Assembly: GCF_009817885.1 (NCBI RefSeq)
Contig: NZ_CP041764.1
Coordinates: forward strand, 558,001 to 622,000
Reading direction: 5' to 3'
Length of the DNA: 64,000 bases
Source: Serratia rhizosphaerae
GTDB taxonomy: Bacteria; Pseudomonadota; Gammaproteobacteria; Enterobacterales; Enterobacteriaceae
In this document: in pieces, positions 51,826 through 60,340 of the stretch
Layout of the letters: every line of letters starts with the position of its first letter
Numbering within the stretch: the first letter of the stretch is position 1
The notes under the pieces: model-generated
The model's input: only the letters and a program-made list of their open reading frames with translations
What the model was told of the DNA's origin: nothing
Databases searched by the model: none
Translations under genes and position numbers: made by a program

Positions 51826-53493
51826 TTACTGCTTGCGCACCGGCGCGTCGCCGGCAACGTAGTAATCCGCCGTGCTGCGCGGCAGCGGCGTGTGCTGACG
51901 GATACGGTCGGCGATTTTCTCGGCGATCATAATGGTGGTGGCGTTCAGGTTGCCGGTAATGATCTGCGGCATAATGGAGGCATCCACCACGCGCAGCCCT
52001 TCCATACCGTGCACCCGACCCTGGCCGTCCACCACCGCCATCTCATCTTCGCCCATTTTGCACGAGCAGGACGGGTGGAAGGCGGTTTCCGCATGTTCAC
52101 GTACGAAGGCGTCCAGCTGCTCGTCGGTCTGCACCTCCGGCCCCGGGCTGATCTCCCGGCCGCGGTACTCATCCAGCGCCGGCTGCGCCATAATTTCGCG
52201 TGTGATACGGATCGCATCGCGGAACTCCTGCCAGTCCTGTTCGGTCGCCATATAGTTGAACAGAATGCTCGGATGCTGGCGCGGGTCTTTCGATTTCACC
52301 TGCACCCGGCCGCGGCTCGGCGAACGCATGGAACCGACGTGCGCCTGGAAACCGTGCTCTTTCACCGCGTTGCTGCCGTTGTAGTTAATCGCTACCGGCA
52401 GGAAGTGGTACTGAATATTCGGCCAGTCAAACTCTTTACGGCTGCGGATAAAACCGCCGGCCTCAAACTGGTTGCTGGCGCCGACGCCGGTGCCGTTGAA
52501 CAGCCATTCCGCACCGATTTTCGGCTGGTTGAACCATTGCAGCGCCGGATACAGCGATACCGGTTTCTTACAGGCGTACTGCAGATACATCTCCAGGTGA
52601 TCCTGCAGATTCTCGCCGACGCCCGGCAGATCGTGCACCACATCAATATCCAGCTGCTTCAGCAATGCCGCCGGGCCTACGCCGGAGCGCTGCAGAATTT
52701 GCGGCGAGGCAATAGCGCCGGCGCACAGCAGCACTTCTTTGCGCGCACGCGCCGTATGCAGTTCATTGCCGTCGCCCTTCAGGTAGCTGACGCCCACCGC
52801 GCGCTTGCCGGCAAAATCGATATGATCGGTCAGCGCATGGGTAACGATGGTCAGATTCGGCCGCGGGCGCGCCTGGTCCAGATAACCACGCGCGGTGCTG
52901 GCGCGGCGGCCTTTCGGCGTGACGGTGCGGTCCATCGGCCCGAAACCTTCCTGCTGATAGCCATTCAGGTCGTCGGTGCGCGGATAGCCGGCCTGTACGC
53001 CCGCTTCGATCATCGCGTGGAACAGTTCGTTATTGCCGGCCTTCGGCGTGGCAACGCTGACCGGACCGTCGCCGCCGTGGTAGTCGTTCGGCCCGATATC
53101 GCGAGTTTCCGCCTTGCGGAAGTACGGCAGACAGTCCAGGTAGCTCCAGTCTTCCAGACCCGGCGCTTTCGCCCAGTTGTCAAAATCCATCGCGTTGCCG
53201 CGAATGTAGCACATGCCGTTAATCAGCGAGGAACCGCCCAGCCCTTTGCCGCGCCCGCACTCCATGCGGCGGTTGTTCATGTGCGGTTCAGGATCGGTTT
53301 CATACGCCCAGTTATAACGGCGGCCCTGTAACGGGAAGGCCAACGCCGCGGGCATCTGCGTACGAAAATCCATCCGGTAATCCGGGCCGCCGGCTTCCAG
53401 CAGCAGGACGCTCACGTCGGCGTCTTCGGTTAAACGGGTGGCTAATACGTTACCGGCGGAACCGGCCCCGATAATGATGTAATCGTATTCCAT
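51826..53493 (-). CDS. betA: Choline dehydrogenase
   Basis: A membrane-associated GMC-family FAD enzyme that oxidises choline to betaine aldehyde (and on to betaine), passing electrons to the respiratory chain. It has 555 residues. The FAD motif IIIGAGSAGNVLA is at 5-17. GRGKGLGGSSLINGMCYIRG near 82 and GAIASPQILQRSG near 265 are the GMC signatures. AGGAG lies seven bases before ATG 53493. It is the last gene of betIBA, separated from betB by a 159-base gap with a long hairpin. Confidence 0.96.
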   Translation of the reverse strand: MEYDYIIIGAGSAGNVLATRLTEDADVSVLLLEAGGPDYRMDFRTQMPAALAFPLQGRRYNWAYETDPEPHMNNRRMECGRGKGLGGSSLINGMCYIRGNAMDFDNWAKAPGLEDWSYLDCLPYFRKAETRDIGPNDYHGGDGPVSVATPKAGNNELFHAMIEAGVQAGYPRTDDLNGYQQEGFGPMDRTVTPKGRRASTARGYLDQARPRPNLTIVTHALTDHIDFAGKRAVGVSYLKGDGNELHTARARKEVLLCAGAIASPQILQRSGVGPAALLKQLDIDVVHDLPGVGENLQDHLEMYLQYACKKPVSLYPALQWFNQPKIGAEWLFNGTGVGASNQFEAGGFIRSRKEFDWPNIQYHFLPVAINYNGSNAVKEHGFQAHVGSMRSPSRGRVQVKSKDPRQHPSILFNYMATEQDWQEFRDAIRITREIMAQPALDEYRGREISPGPEVQTDEQLDAFVREHAETAFHPSCSCKMGEDEMAVVDGQGRVHGMEGLRVVDASIMPQIITGNLNATTIMIAEKIADRIRQHTPLPRSTADYYVAGDAPVRKQ

Positions 53494-53604
53494 CAATTAT
53501 CTCCTTTCATTGATATAGCTGAGTGATGCAAACGGCCTGCAGGCCCGCATACTGTGCAGTCAAAATAGCGTTGCTTGACGTAAAAAGACGGGCATAGCCC
53601 GGGT

Positions 53605-53639
53605 ATTCAGGCTGCGGCGCACGGCGCCGCAGCCTGAAT
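53605..53639. repeat. 16-bp perfect hairpin between betB and betA
   Basis: ATTCAGGCTGCGGCGC (53605-53620) and its exact complement (53624-53639) with a 3-base loop. No T-tail on either side. Probably an intercistronic RNA structure that alters betA relative to betB. Confidence 0.8.
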
Positions 53640-53652
53640 GCGACGGTGGGGA

Positions 53653-55125
53653 TCAGAACACGGAACCGAAGTCGCCCAGTTCAACCTGCACCGATTTGAT
53701 TTGCGTGTAGTGCTCCAGCGTGGTCAGGCCGTTTTCACGACCGACGCCGGAGTGTTTGTAACCGCCGACCGGCATTTCGGCCGGTGACTCACCCCAGGTG
53801 TTGATCCAGCAGATGCCGGCTTCCAACTGGTGAATCACCCGGTGGGCGCGCGCCAGATCGCGGGTCACCAGACCGGCCGCCAGACCGTAGGTGGTGTCGT
53901 TGGCGCGTTTGATCACTTCCTCTTCGCTGTCGTAGCTGAGGATGCTCATCACCGGCCCGAAGATCTCTTCGCGCACAATTTCCATCTCGTCGCTGCAGTC
54001 GGTAAACACCGTCGGCGCCACGTAAGCGCCCTTGCCGAACTCGCCGTCGGTTACGCGTTCGCCGCCGCACAGCAGACGCGCGCCGCTGTTCTTGCCGCTT
54101 TCAATAAAGCGCAGCACGGATTCCATATGCGGGAAGCTGACCAGCGGGCCGAAGTTGGTGTCCGGATCGGTCGGATCGCCCAGGCGAATGCGCTGCACGC
54201 GCTCCAGGATTTTGCTTTCAAACTGGGATTTCAGCGCCGCCGGCACAAAGACGCGCGTGCCGTTGGTGCACACCTGGCCGGAGCTGTAGAAGTTGGCCAT
54301 CATGGCGATATCCGCCGCGCGATCCAGGTCGGCGTCGTCAAACACGATCAGCGGCGATTTACCGCCCAGTTCCATGGTGACTTCTTTCAGCGTCGAGCTG
54401 GAAGCGTTGGCCATCACCTTCTTGCCGGTTTTTACGCCGCCGGTGAAGGACACTTTGGCGATGCCCGGATGGTCGGTCAGGTACTGGCCCACTTCCGCGC
54501 CGCTGCCGGTCACCACGTTGAACACGCCGTCCGGCAGGCCGGCTTCGGTGTAGATTTCCGCCAGCTTGAGCGCCGTCAGCGAAGTGACCTCGCTCGGTTT
54601 GAAGATCATCGCGTTACCGGCGGCCAGCGCCGGCGCCGATTTCCACAGGGCGATCTGGATCGGATAGTTCCAGGCGCCGATGCCGGCAACCACGCCCAGC
54701 GGTTCGCGGCGGGTGTAAACAAATGAGGAGTCGCGCAGCGGGATCTGCTGGCCTTCAATCGCCGGGATCAGGCCGGCGTAATACTCCAGCACGTCGGCGC
54801 CGGTGACGATATCCACCGCGGTGGTTTCCGACAGCGCCTTCCCGGTATCGAGGGTTTCCAGCGCCGCCAGTTCGTCATTGCGCTCACGCAGGATATCCAC
54901 CGCACGGCGCAGAATGCGCGAACGCTCCATCGCCGTCATCGCCGCCCACACCTGCTGTCCGCTGGCTGCACTCGCCACCGCACGGTTGACGTCTTCAGCG
55001 CTGGCGGCCTGAATTTCGGCGATCGTTTCACCGTTGGCCGGGTTCACTGCGTTGAAAGTTTTACCCTCGGTACTGTCTACATAGGCGCCATGGATATAGA
55101 GCTTCTGTAAGCCAAAACGGGACAT
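53653..55125 (-). CDS. betB: Betaine aldehyde dehydrogenase
   Basis: Oxidises betaine aldehyde to the osmoprotectant glycine betaine with NAD(P)+. It has 490 residues of the ALDH superfamily. FTGGVKTGKKV near 228 (cofactor site), the general base in MELGGKSPLIVF near 251-262 and the catalytic Cys in SSGQVCTNGTRVFVP near 286 are present. It starts 22 bases after betI's stop. The order betI-betB-betA and the enzyme length match E. coli. Confidence 0.97.
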   Translation of the reverse strand: MSRFGLQKLYIHGAYVDSTEGKTFNAVNPANGETIAEIQAASAEDVNRAVASAASGQQVWAAMTAMERSRILRRAVDILRERNDELAALETLDTGKALSETTAVDIVTGADVLEYYAGLIPAIEGQQIPLRDSSFVYTRREPLGVVAGIGAWNYPIQIALWKSAPALAAGNAMIFKPSEVTSLTALKLAEIYTEAGLPDGVFNVVTGSGAEVGQYLTDHPGIAKVSFTGGVKTGKKVMANASSSTLKEVTMELGGKSPLIVFDDADLDRAADIAMMANFYSSGQVCTNGTRVFVPAALKSQFESKILERVQRIRLGDPTDPDTNFGPLVSFPHMESVLRFIESGKNSGARLLCGGERVTDGEFGKGAYVAPTVFTDCSDEMEIVREEIFGPVMSILSYDSEEEVIKRANDTTYGLAAGLVTRDLARAHRVIHQLEAGICWINTWGESPAEMPVGGYKHSGVGRENGLTTLEHYTQIKSVQVELGDFGSVF

Positions 55126-55147
55126 AGGTTCTCCTTTATTGCTGTCC

Positions 55148-55744
55148 TCAGGGCGGCGTATGCCCCCGGAGCTGAAACATAATGTATTCGCTGGTCAGCG
55201 CGATGGCCTTGGCCTGATTAAACTCGCTGCCGCGCAGCGCAGCGCGCAGCCACAGGCCGTCAATCAGTGCCGCCAGCCCTTTCGCCGCCAGCCGCGCCTG
55301 CGCTTTGGGCAGCGCGCGCTGAAATTCGGCGCTCAGATTGGAATACAGCCGGCGTCCGTTGACCTGCTGCAACCGGTTGAGCTGCGGCTGATGCAGACTG
55401 CTGGCCCAAAAAGCCAGCCAGGTTTTCATCGCCGCGCTGTTGATCTGGCTGTCGTCAAAGTTGCCGGCGACAATCGCCTGCAGACGCGCAGCCGGACTCT
55501 GGTCTGTCTGTGCCTGTAATCGCCGCCTGACTGCCTCGCCCAGATGGCTGATCAGATAGCGCATCGTCGCTTCCAGCAGGCCGTTCTTATCCTTGAAGTA
55601 ATGACTGATAATGCCGTTCGACACGCCGGCCCGACGCGCAATCTGCGCGATAGTGGCATCATGCATTCCGACATCGTTTACTGCGGCCAACGTGGCATCA
55701 ATCAACTGCTGCCTTCGTATCGGCTGCATTCCTACTTTTGGCAT
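55148..55744 (-). CDS. betI: TetR-family repressor BetI
   Basis: Choline-sensing repressor of the bet genes, 198 residues. The N-terminal MPKVGMQPIRRQQLIDATLA and the helix-turn-helix ATIAQIARRAGVSNGIISHY (about 28-47) are nearly those of E. coli BetI. The all-alpha ligand domain follows. ATG 55744 after GGAG is the conserved start; the frame is open for 23 more codons upstream. It is divergent from betT, and its probable operator lies at 55853-55866. Confidence 0.94.
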   Translation of the reverse strand: MPKVGMQPIRRQQLIDATLAAVNDVGMHDATIAQIARRAGVSNGIISHYFKDKNGLLEATMRYLISHLGEAVRRRLQAQTDQSPAARLQAIVAGNFDDSQINSAAMKTWLAFWASSLHQPQLNRLQQVNGRRLYSNLSAEFQRALPKAQARLAAKGLAALIDGLWLRAALRGSEFNQAKAIALTSEYIMFQLRGHTPP

Positions 55745-55852
55745 GGCTCCGACTCTCAAAACAGGTCTTCTGTAAGACGGCGTTTCCTGCCCAAGTATGG
55801 CAGTTTTTAGCAAAAATTAAGAAACGTCGCCTGACTATTAAACTTTTTTTTG

Positions 55853-55866
55853 ATTGAACGTTCAAT
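55853..55866. promoter_or_regulatory. BetI operator
   Basis: Perfect 14-bp palindrome ATTGAAC/GTTCAAT in the 403-base betI-betT control region; it matches the BetI site I recall from E. coli and Vibrio. The rest of the gap (55745-56147) is AT-rich promoter and leader sequence with no gene. Confidence 0.82.
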
Positions 55867-56147
55867 AAAAATTGCATATATTTTATTACCGCTTGGTTAC
55901 TAAAGTGTAATATTCGGTTGTGGAACTGGCTGATTTTTGTGAGGTATTTAACAAACCTGACCAAAATCAGTGGCTGTAAGCGGTTCCCGCCGCGCAGTGT
56001 TTTTTGCTGCGCTAAAGAGTTTCGGCGGTAATTTTTAGAAAGCAAAGGTAATGATTGCCGTCGGGCTGTCTGCCGTATTTCGCCGGAGGTGAACGCCGCC
56101 GGCGGAAGACTCGATTCTACTCAGTTGTTAAACACCAGAGGAAGACG

Positions 56148-58187
56148 ATGACAACACACGACACCTCCTCAAAGCCACAGCAGGACAGACTGAACCCTGT
56201 GGTTTTCTTCGTCTCGGCGGGGCTGATCCTGGCCTTCTCGCTGATGACGATTTTCTTCACTGATTTATCCGGAACCTGGCTTACCCACACCCTGAACTGG
56301 GTGTCCAAAACCTTCGGCTGGTACTATCTGCTGGCCGCCACCCTGTATATCGTATTCGTGGTATGTATCGCCGCCTCGCGTTTTGGTTCGATCAAGCTCG
56401 GGCCGGAACAGTCCAAACCTGAATTCAGCCTGATGAGCTGGGCGGCGATGCTGTTCGCCGCCGGGATCGGCATCGACCTGATGTTCTTCTCGGTCGCCGA
56501 ACCGGTCACGCAATATATGATGCCACCGGAAGGCCAGGGCCAGACGCTGGAAGCCGCACGGCAGGCGATGGTCTGGACGCTGTTCCACTACGGGCTGACC
56601 GGCTGGGCGATGTACGCCCTGATGGGGATTGCGCTCGGCTACTTCAGCTACCGCTATAACCTGCCGCTGACCATCCGCTCGGCGCTGTACCCGATCTTCG
56701 GCAAGCGCATCAACGGCCCGATCGGCCACAGCGTGGATATCGCTGCGGTGGTCGGCACCATCTTCGGTATCGCCACCACCCTCGGCATCGGCGTGGTGCA
56801 GCTGAACTACGGGCTGAAAGTGTTGTTCGACCTGCCGGAAAACCTGACGGTGCAAAGCGCACTGATCCTGCTGTCGGTAGTGATGGCGACCATCTCGGTG
56901 ACCTCCGGGGTAAATAAAGGCATCCGCATCCTGTCGGAGCTGAACGTCTGGCTGGCGGTCGGCCTGATGGCGTTCGTGCTGTTCTTCGGCGACACCGAGT
57001 TCCTGCTCAACGCGCTGGTGCTCAACGTCGGCGATTACATCAACCGCTTTATGGGCATGACGCTCAACAGCTTCGCCTTTGACCGCCCGGTAGAGTGGAT
57101 GAACAACTGGACGCTGTTCTTCTGGGCCTGGTGGGTTGCCTGGTCGCCGTTTGTCGGCCTGTTCCTGGCGCGTATTTCCCGCGGCCGCACCATCCGCCAG
57201 TTTGTGGTCGGCACGCTGATCATCCCGTTCGTGTTTACCCTGCTGTGGCTGTCGATCTTCGGCAACAGCGCGCTGTACCAGATTATCCACGGCAACACCG
57301 CGTTCGCTCAGGAAGTGATGCAGTACCCGGCGCACGGCTTCTACAGCCTGCTGGCCCAGTACCCGGCCTTCACCTTCAGCGCCTCGGTCGCCACCATCAC
57401 CGGCCTGCTGTTTTACGTTACCTCGGCGGACTCCGGCTCGCTGGTGCTCGGTAACTTCACCTCACGGCTGAGCGATATCAATAACGATGCGCCGAACTGG
57501 CTGCGTATCTTCTGGTCAGTCACCATCGGCCTGCTGACCATCGGCATGCTGATGACCAACGGCGTCTCCGCGCTGCAGAACGCCACGGTGATTATGGGGC
57601 TGCCGTTCAGCTTTGTGATCTTCTTCGTGATGGCCGGGCTGTATAAATCGCTGAAGGTTGAGGATTACCGCAAGGCCGGCGCGCTGAGCACCTCGGCGCC
57701 GACGCCGGCCTCCAGCAACGAAGTGCTGAACTGGAAACAACGCCTGTCGCGCGTGATGAACTATCCGGGCACCAAGTACACGCAGAAAATGCTGGATCGC
57801 GTCTGCCTCCCGGCGATGCAGGAAGTGGCGCGTGAGCTGGAGCTGCGCGGCGCAAAAGTGGAGTTCAACGAAGTGCCGCCGGTGGAAGAAGAGCGCCTGC
57901 CGCACCTGGAGCTGCTGGTGCATCTGGGGGAAGAGCAAAACTTTATCTACCAGATCTGGCCGCAGCGCTATTCGGTACCGGGCTTCACCTATCGCGCTCG
58001 TTCCGGCAAGTCGCACTACTACCGTCTGGAAACCTTCCTGATGGAAGGCACCCAGGGCAACGACCTGATGGATTACAGCAAAGAACAGGTGATTGGCGAT
58101 ATTCTCGACCAGTACGAAAAACACCTGAACTTCCTGCATATTCACCGTGAAGCACCGGGCAATACCCTGACCTTCCCGGATATGTAA
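56148..58187 (+). CDS. betT: Choline transporter BetT
   Basis: High-affinity choline:proton symporter of the BCCT family, supplying BetA/BetB. It has 679 residues: 12 membrane helices over about the first 510, then a long cytoplasmic C-terminal domain thought to sense osmotic strength. The helix 8 signature reads FFWAWWVAWSPFVGLFLARI. LFAAGIGIDLMFFSVAEP near 103 is the helix 3-4 region. GAGGAAG precedes ATG 56148; upstream in-frame codons are not needed. A strong terminator follows. Confidence 0.96.
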   Translation: MTTHDTSSKPQQDRLNPVVFFVSAGLILAFSLMTIFFTDLSGTWLTHTLNWVSKTFGWYYLLAATLYIVFVVCIAASRFGSIKLGPEQSKPEFSLMSWAAMLFAAGIGIDLMFFSVAEPVTQYMMPPEGQGQTLEAARQAMVWTLFHYGLTGWAMYALMGIALGYFSYRYNLPLTIRSALYPIFGKRINGPIGHSVDIAAVVGTIFGIATTLGIGVVQLNYGLKVLFDLPENLTVQSALILLSVVMATISVTSGVNKGIRILSELNVWLAVGLMAFVLFFGDTEFLLNALVLNVGDYINRFMGMTLNSFAFDRPVEWMNNWTLFFWAWWVAWSPFVGLFLARISRGRTIRQFVVGTLIIPFVFTLLWLSIFGNSALYQIIHGNTAFAQEVMQYPAHGFYSLLAQYPAFTFSASVATITGLLFYVTSADSGSLVLGNFTSRLSDINNDAPNWLRIFWSVTIGLLTIGMLMTNGVSALQNATVIMGLPFSFVIFFVMAGLYKSLKVEDYRKAGALSTSAPTPASSNEVLNWKQRLSRVMNYPGTKYTQKMLDRVCLPAMQEVARELELRGAKVEFNEVPPVEEERLPHLELLVHLGEEQNFIYQIWPQRYSVPGFTYRARSGKSHYYRLETFLMEGTQGNDLMDYSKEQVIGDILDQYEKHLNFLHIHREAPGNTLTFPDM

Positions 58188-58217
58188 CCGCCGCCGTTAC
58201 GGCTGCAATTACCCAAC

Positions 58218-58248
58218 GGCGCGTCAGTGATGACGCGCCTTTTTTATT
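58218..58248. terminator. betT terminator
   Basis: Perfect nine-pair stem GGCGCGTCA/TGACGCGCC with a GTGA loop and TTTTTTATT. It overlaps the end of the convergent fimbrial chaperone gene by a few bases. Confidence 0.93.
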
Positions 58249-58975
58249 GTCCCAGCGCGGCGCTGCCGGCCATCCCCTGACCATCGTCGTCGATCAGCAC
58301 ATAGCTGACGCTCTCCGGTCGCCCGTCGCGTTGCTCATCCACATCGAGCGTTTTACTGGCGAACGGCGCCAGCATGCCGATCGCCAGCGCCGTCTGTCGG
58401 CCGCCGCTATTCAGCTGCGCCTGACCGTAGGTGGCGTACAGCGGCGTCGGGTTGTTCACCGTCAGCATCAGCTTGCCCGGCAGCCGCGTCAGGCTGAAAC
58501 GCTGACGCGCCGCCAGCTGCTCCGCCTTTTTCTGCAGCCCGGCCGGCCGGTAGAACAGCTTCAGCTGCAGCCGCACCGCCACTTTGAGCGCCGATACGCC
58601 CGGCGGCAAATGCGCATCGGTCGGCGGGATTTCATACACGTTCAGCCAGTACAGCGATTCACGATCCGACGGCTGCGCCACCTGCGTCGCCAGCAGACGC
58701 AGGTTTTTCTTCTCCCCCGGCTCCAGCCGGAAAATACCCGGCAGCGGCATCACCGGCACCTCGCCCGCCGTTTCCGGCGTTCCGTCCGGCGCGCCGTCAT
58801 CCACCCAGGTCTGCACCACCACCGGATAGTCGTTGCCGTTGACCAACAGCAGCGAACGTTCGCGATCGGCAGCGGCAAACACCACACGCGACGACTCGAC
58901 AATCACCCCGGCATACGCCTCACCGCCAAGGTTCAGCAACGCGCAAAGACAGAACATCAGAGATCTCATCATCAT
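58244..58975 (-). CDS. Second fimbrial chaperone of operon 2
   Basis: A 243-residue PapD-like chaperone with a signal peptide (about 1-22), then VIVESSRVVFAAADRERSLL, ESLYWLNVYEIPPTD near 106-120 and LKLFYRPAGL near 140. Its start overlaps the adhesin stop by one base (TAATG); ATGs three and six bases on are alternatives. An extra chaperone after the adhesin is unusual compared with type 1 or type 3 operons and may serve the adhesin only. Last gene of the operon; ends inside the betT terminator. Confidence 0.87.
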   Translation of the reverse strand: MMMRSLMFCLCALLNLGGEAYAGVIVESSRVVFAAADRERSLLLVNGNDYPVVVQTWVDDGAPDGTPETAGEVPVMPLPGIFRLEPGEKKNLRLLATQVAQPSDRESLYWLNVYEIPPTDAHLPPGVSALKVAVRLQLKLFYRPAGLQKKAEQLAARQRFSLTRLPGKLMLTVNNPTPLYATYGQAQLNSGGRQTALAIGMLAPFASKTLDVDEQRDGRPESVSYVLIDDDGQGMAGSAALGQ

Positions 58976-60330
58976 TATTGCACCTGAATGATCACCTGGG
59001 CGCTGGCGCTCACGCTGCCGGCAGTGATCGTTTTCCCCGGCAGCGCCCGCAGCGTGGCGGTCAGAGTTTTGTTGTAACGGGTCACCCCGTCGGTTACCGC
59101 CCCGGCGCTGGCGTCATCCAGCACCGGATACCAGCCGGCGCGGTTACCGCTGGCCACCGCGCCGCTCAAGGTGCTGAGCAGGTTTAATATCGCCCCGCCG
59201 GGACGGGAAATCTGGATGCCGACGCCGGTGGCGACGTTCGGGTCGACACCGTAGCCGTCCGACAACAGATAGCCGACGCCGGAGCCGGCGCTGCCTACGC
59301 CTTCCGCCACCGCCGCGGCGGCATTCGCCGGGTTGACCAGAATGCCCATCGCCGTCTGGTTGGCGGCGATACCGCTGGCAAACGCACCGACGCCGCTGGT
59401 CGCCGGCGTACCGGTCTGACAGTCAAACTGAATGGTTATCGGCATCTGACGGGTTTCACCGGCGCGCAGCTGGGTAGCGGTAATCGGCGTAAAGCGCACC
59501 AGCGGCGTCACATTGGTCACCGAGCAGGTGGCGGAGCGGCGAATATACAGCCGGTTATACAGGTTCACCGCGCCGGGCCAGGCGCCGTACCAACCGCTGA
59601 ATTGCGATAACGAGTCCGCGCCGACACTCAGGGACGGCGACAGCCCGCCGCCCTGAAAGGCGATATAAGTGGCCGGCTGCGACTGCGGATAAACGCCGGT
59701 GGTAGTCTTCGGCCCCGTGGAGTTGCTCAGGCGGAACAGCTCCACCTTTGTATCGCTGAAGTTCTTGGCTTTCACCACTATCCATCCCTGCGAATCCGTT
59801 TCCAGATCGGTTAACGGCCGCGCCTTCCAGTAGCGGGAATAGTATTCGCCGGTCGCCAGATTGGTCGCCCGCAGCGCCATGCCGTCGGCATAGGTACGGT
59901 AGGTTTCCGGCAGACCGGACGCCGCTCCGACCTCCACCTTGCCGGCCCACTCCGAGTCGCCGTTGGTGGCATAGTATTCATACAGCTTACCGGCTTCATC
60001 GGCGGTACAACGGAACAGGATCTGATCGGCGCTGTAGCTGCCGGAACCGGCCTCCAGCGCGCTGACGGTGCCGCTGGCGATCAGCGTACCGTCCGGCTGA
60101 AACAGGCTGTTATTGATATTTACCGTCGTCGGCAGTGTGCCGATAGAGCCGGAGGTATCGGTCGAGCCGCTCCAGGCGGCGCCGATGCCCTTACTCGGAT
60201 CGGTATAGTAGTTCGAACTGGCGTTAGTGTTGGTGGCGGTAATCCGGTAGCAGGTTGCCTGCGCCTGACCAAGCCACAAGCTGCCGGCCAGCATCAGCAG
60301 CGCGGCGCGCGAGAATATATTCATCATCAT
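58975..60330 (-). CDS. Fimbrial tip adhesin-like protein of operon 2
   Basis: A 451-residue secreted protein with signal peptide (about 1-25) followed by CYRITATNTN. The N-terminal ~270 residues show no family I can name. The C-terminal ~170 resemble a pilin/adhesin donor-strand domain beginning near RSATCSVTNVTPLVRFTPIT and ending in VSASAQVIIQVQ. The two-domain layout and position after the usher indicate a tip adhesin. Receptor unknown. It starts ten bases after the usher stop. Confidence 0.8.
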   Translation of the reverse strand: MMMNIFSRAALLMLAGSLWLGQAQATCYRITATNTNASSNYYTDPSKGIGAAWSGSTDTSGSIGTLPTTVNINNSLFQPDGTLIASGTVSALEAGSGSYSADQILFRCTADEAGKLYEYYATNGDSEWAGKVEVGAASGLPETYRTYADGMALRATNLATGEYYSRYWKARPLTDLETDSQGWIVVKAKNFSDTKVELFRLSNSTGPKTTTGVYPQSQPATYIAFQGGGLSPSLSVGADSLSQFSGWYGAWPGAVNLYNRLYIRRSATCSVTNVTPLVRFTPITATQLRAGETRQMPITIQFDCQTGTPATSGVGAFASGIAANQTAMGILVNPANAAAAVAEGVGSAGSGVGYLLSDGYGVDPNVATGVGIQISRPGGAILNLLSTLSGAVASGNRAGWYPVLDDASAGAVTDGVTRYNKTLTATLRALPGKTITAGSVSASAQVIIQVQ

Positions 60331-60340
60331 TATCCGTTCA

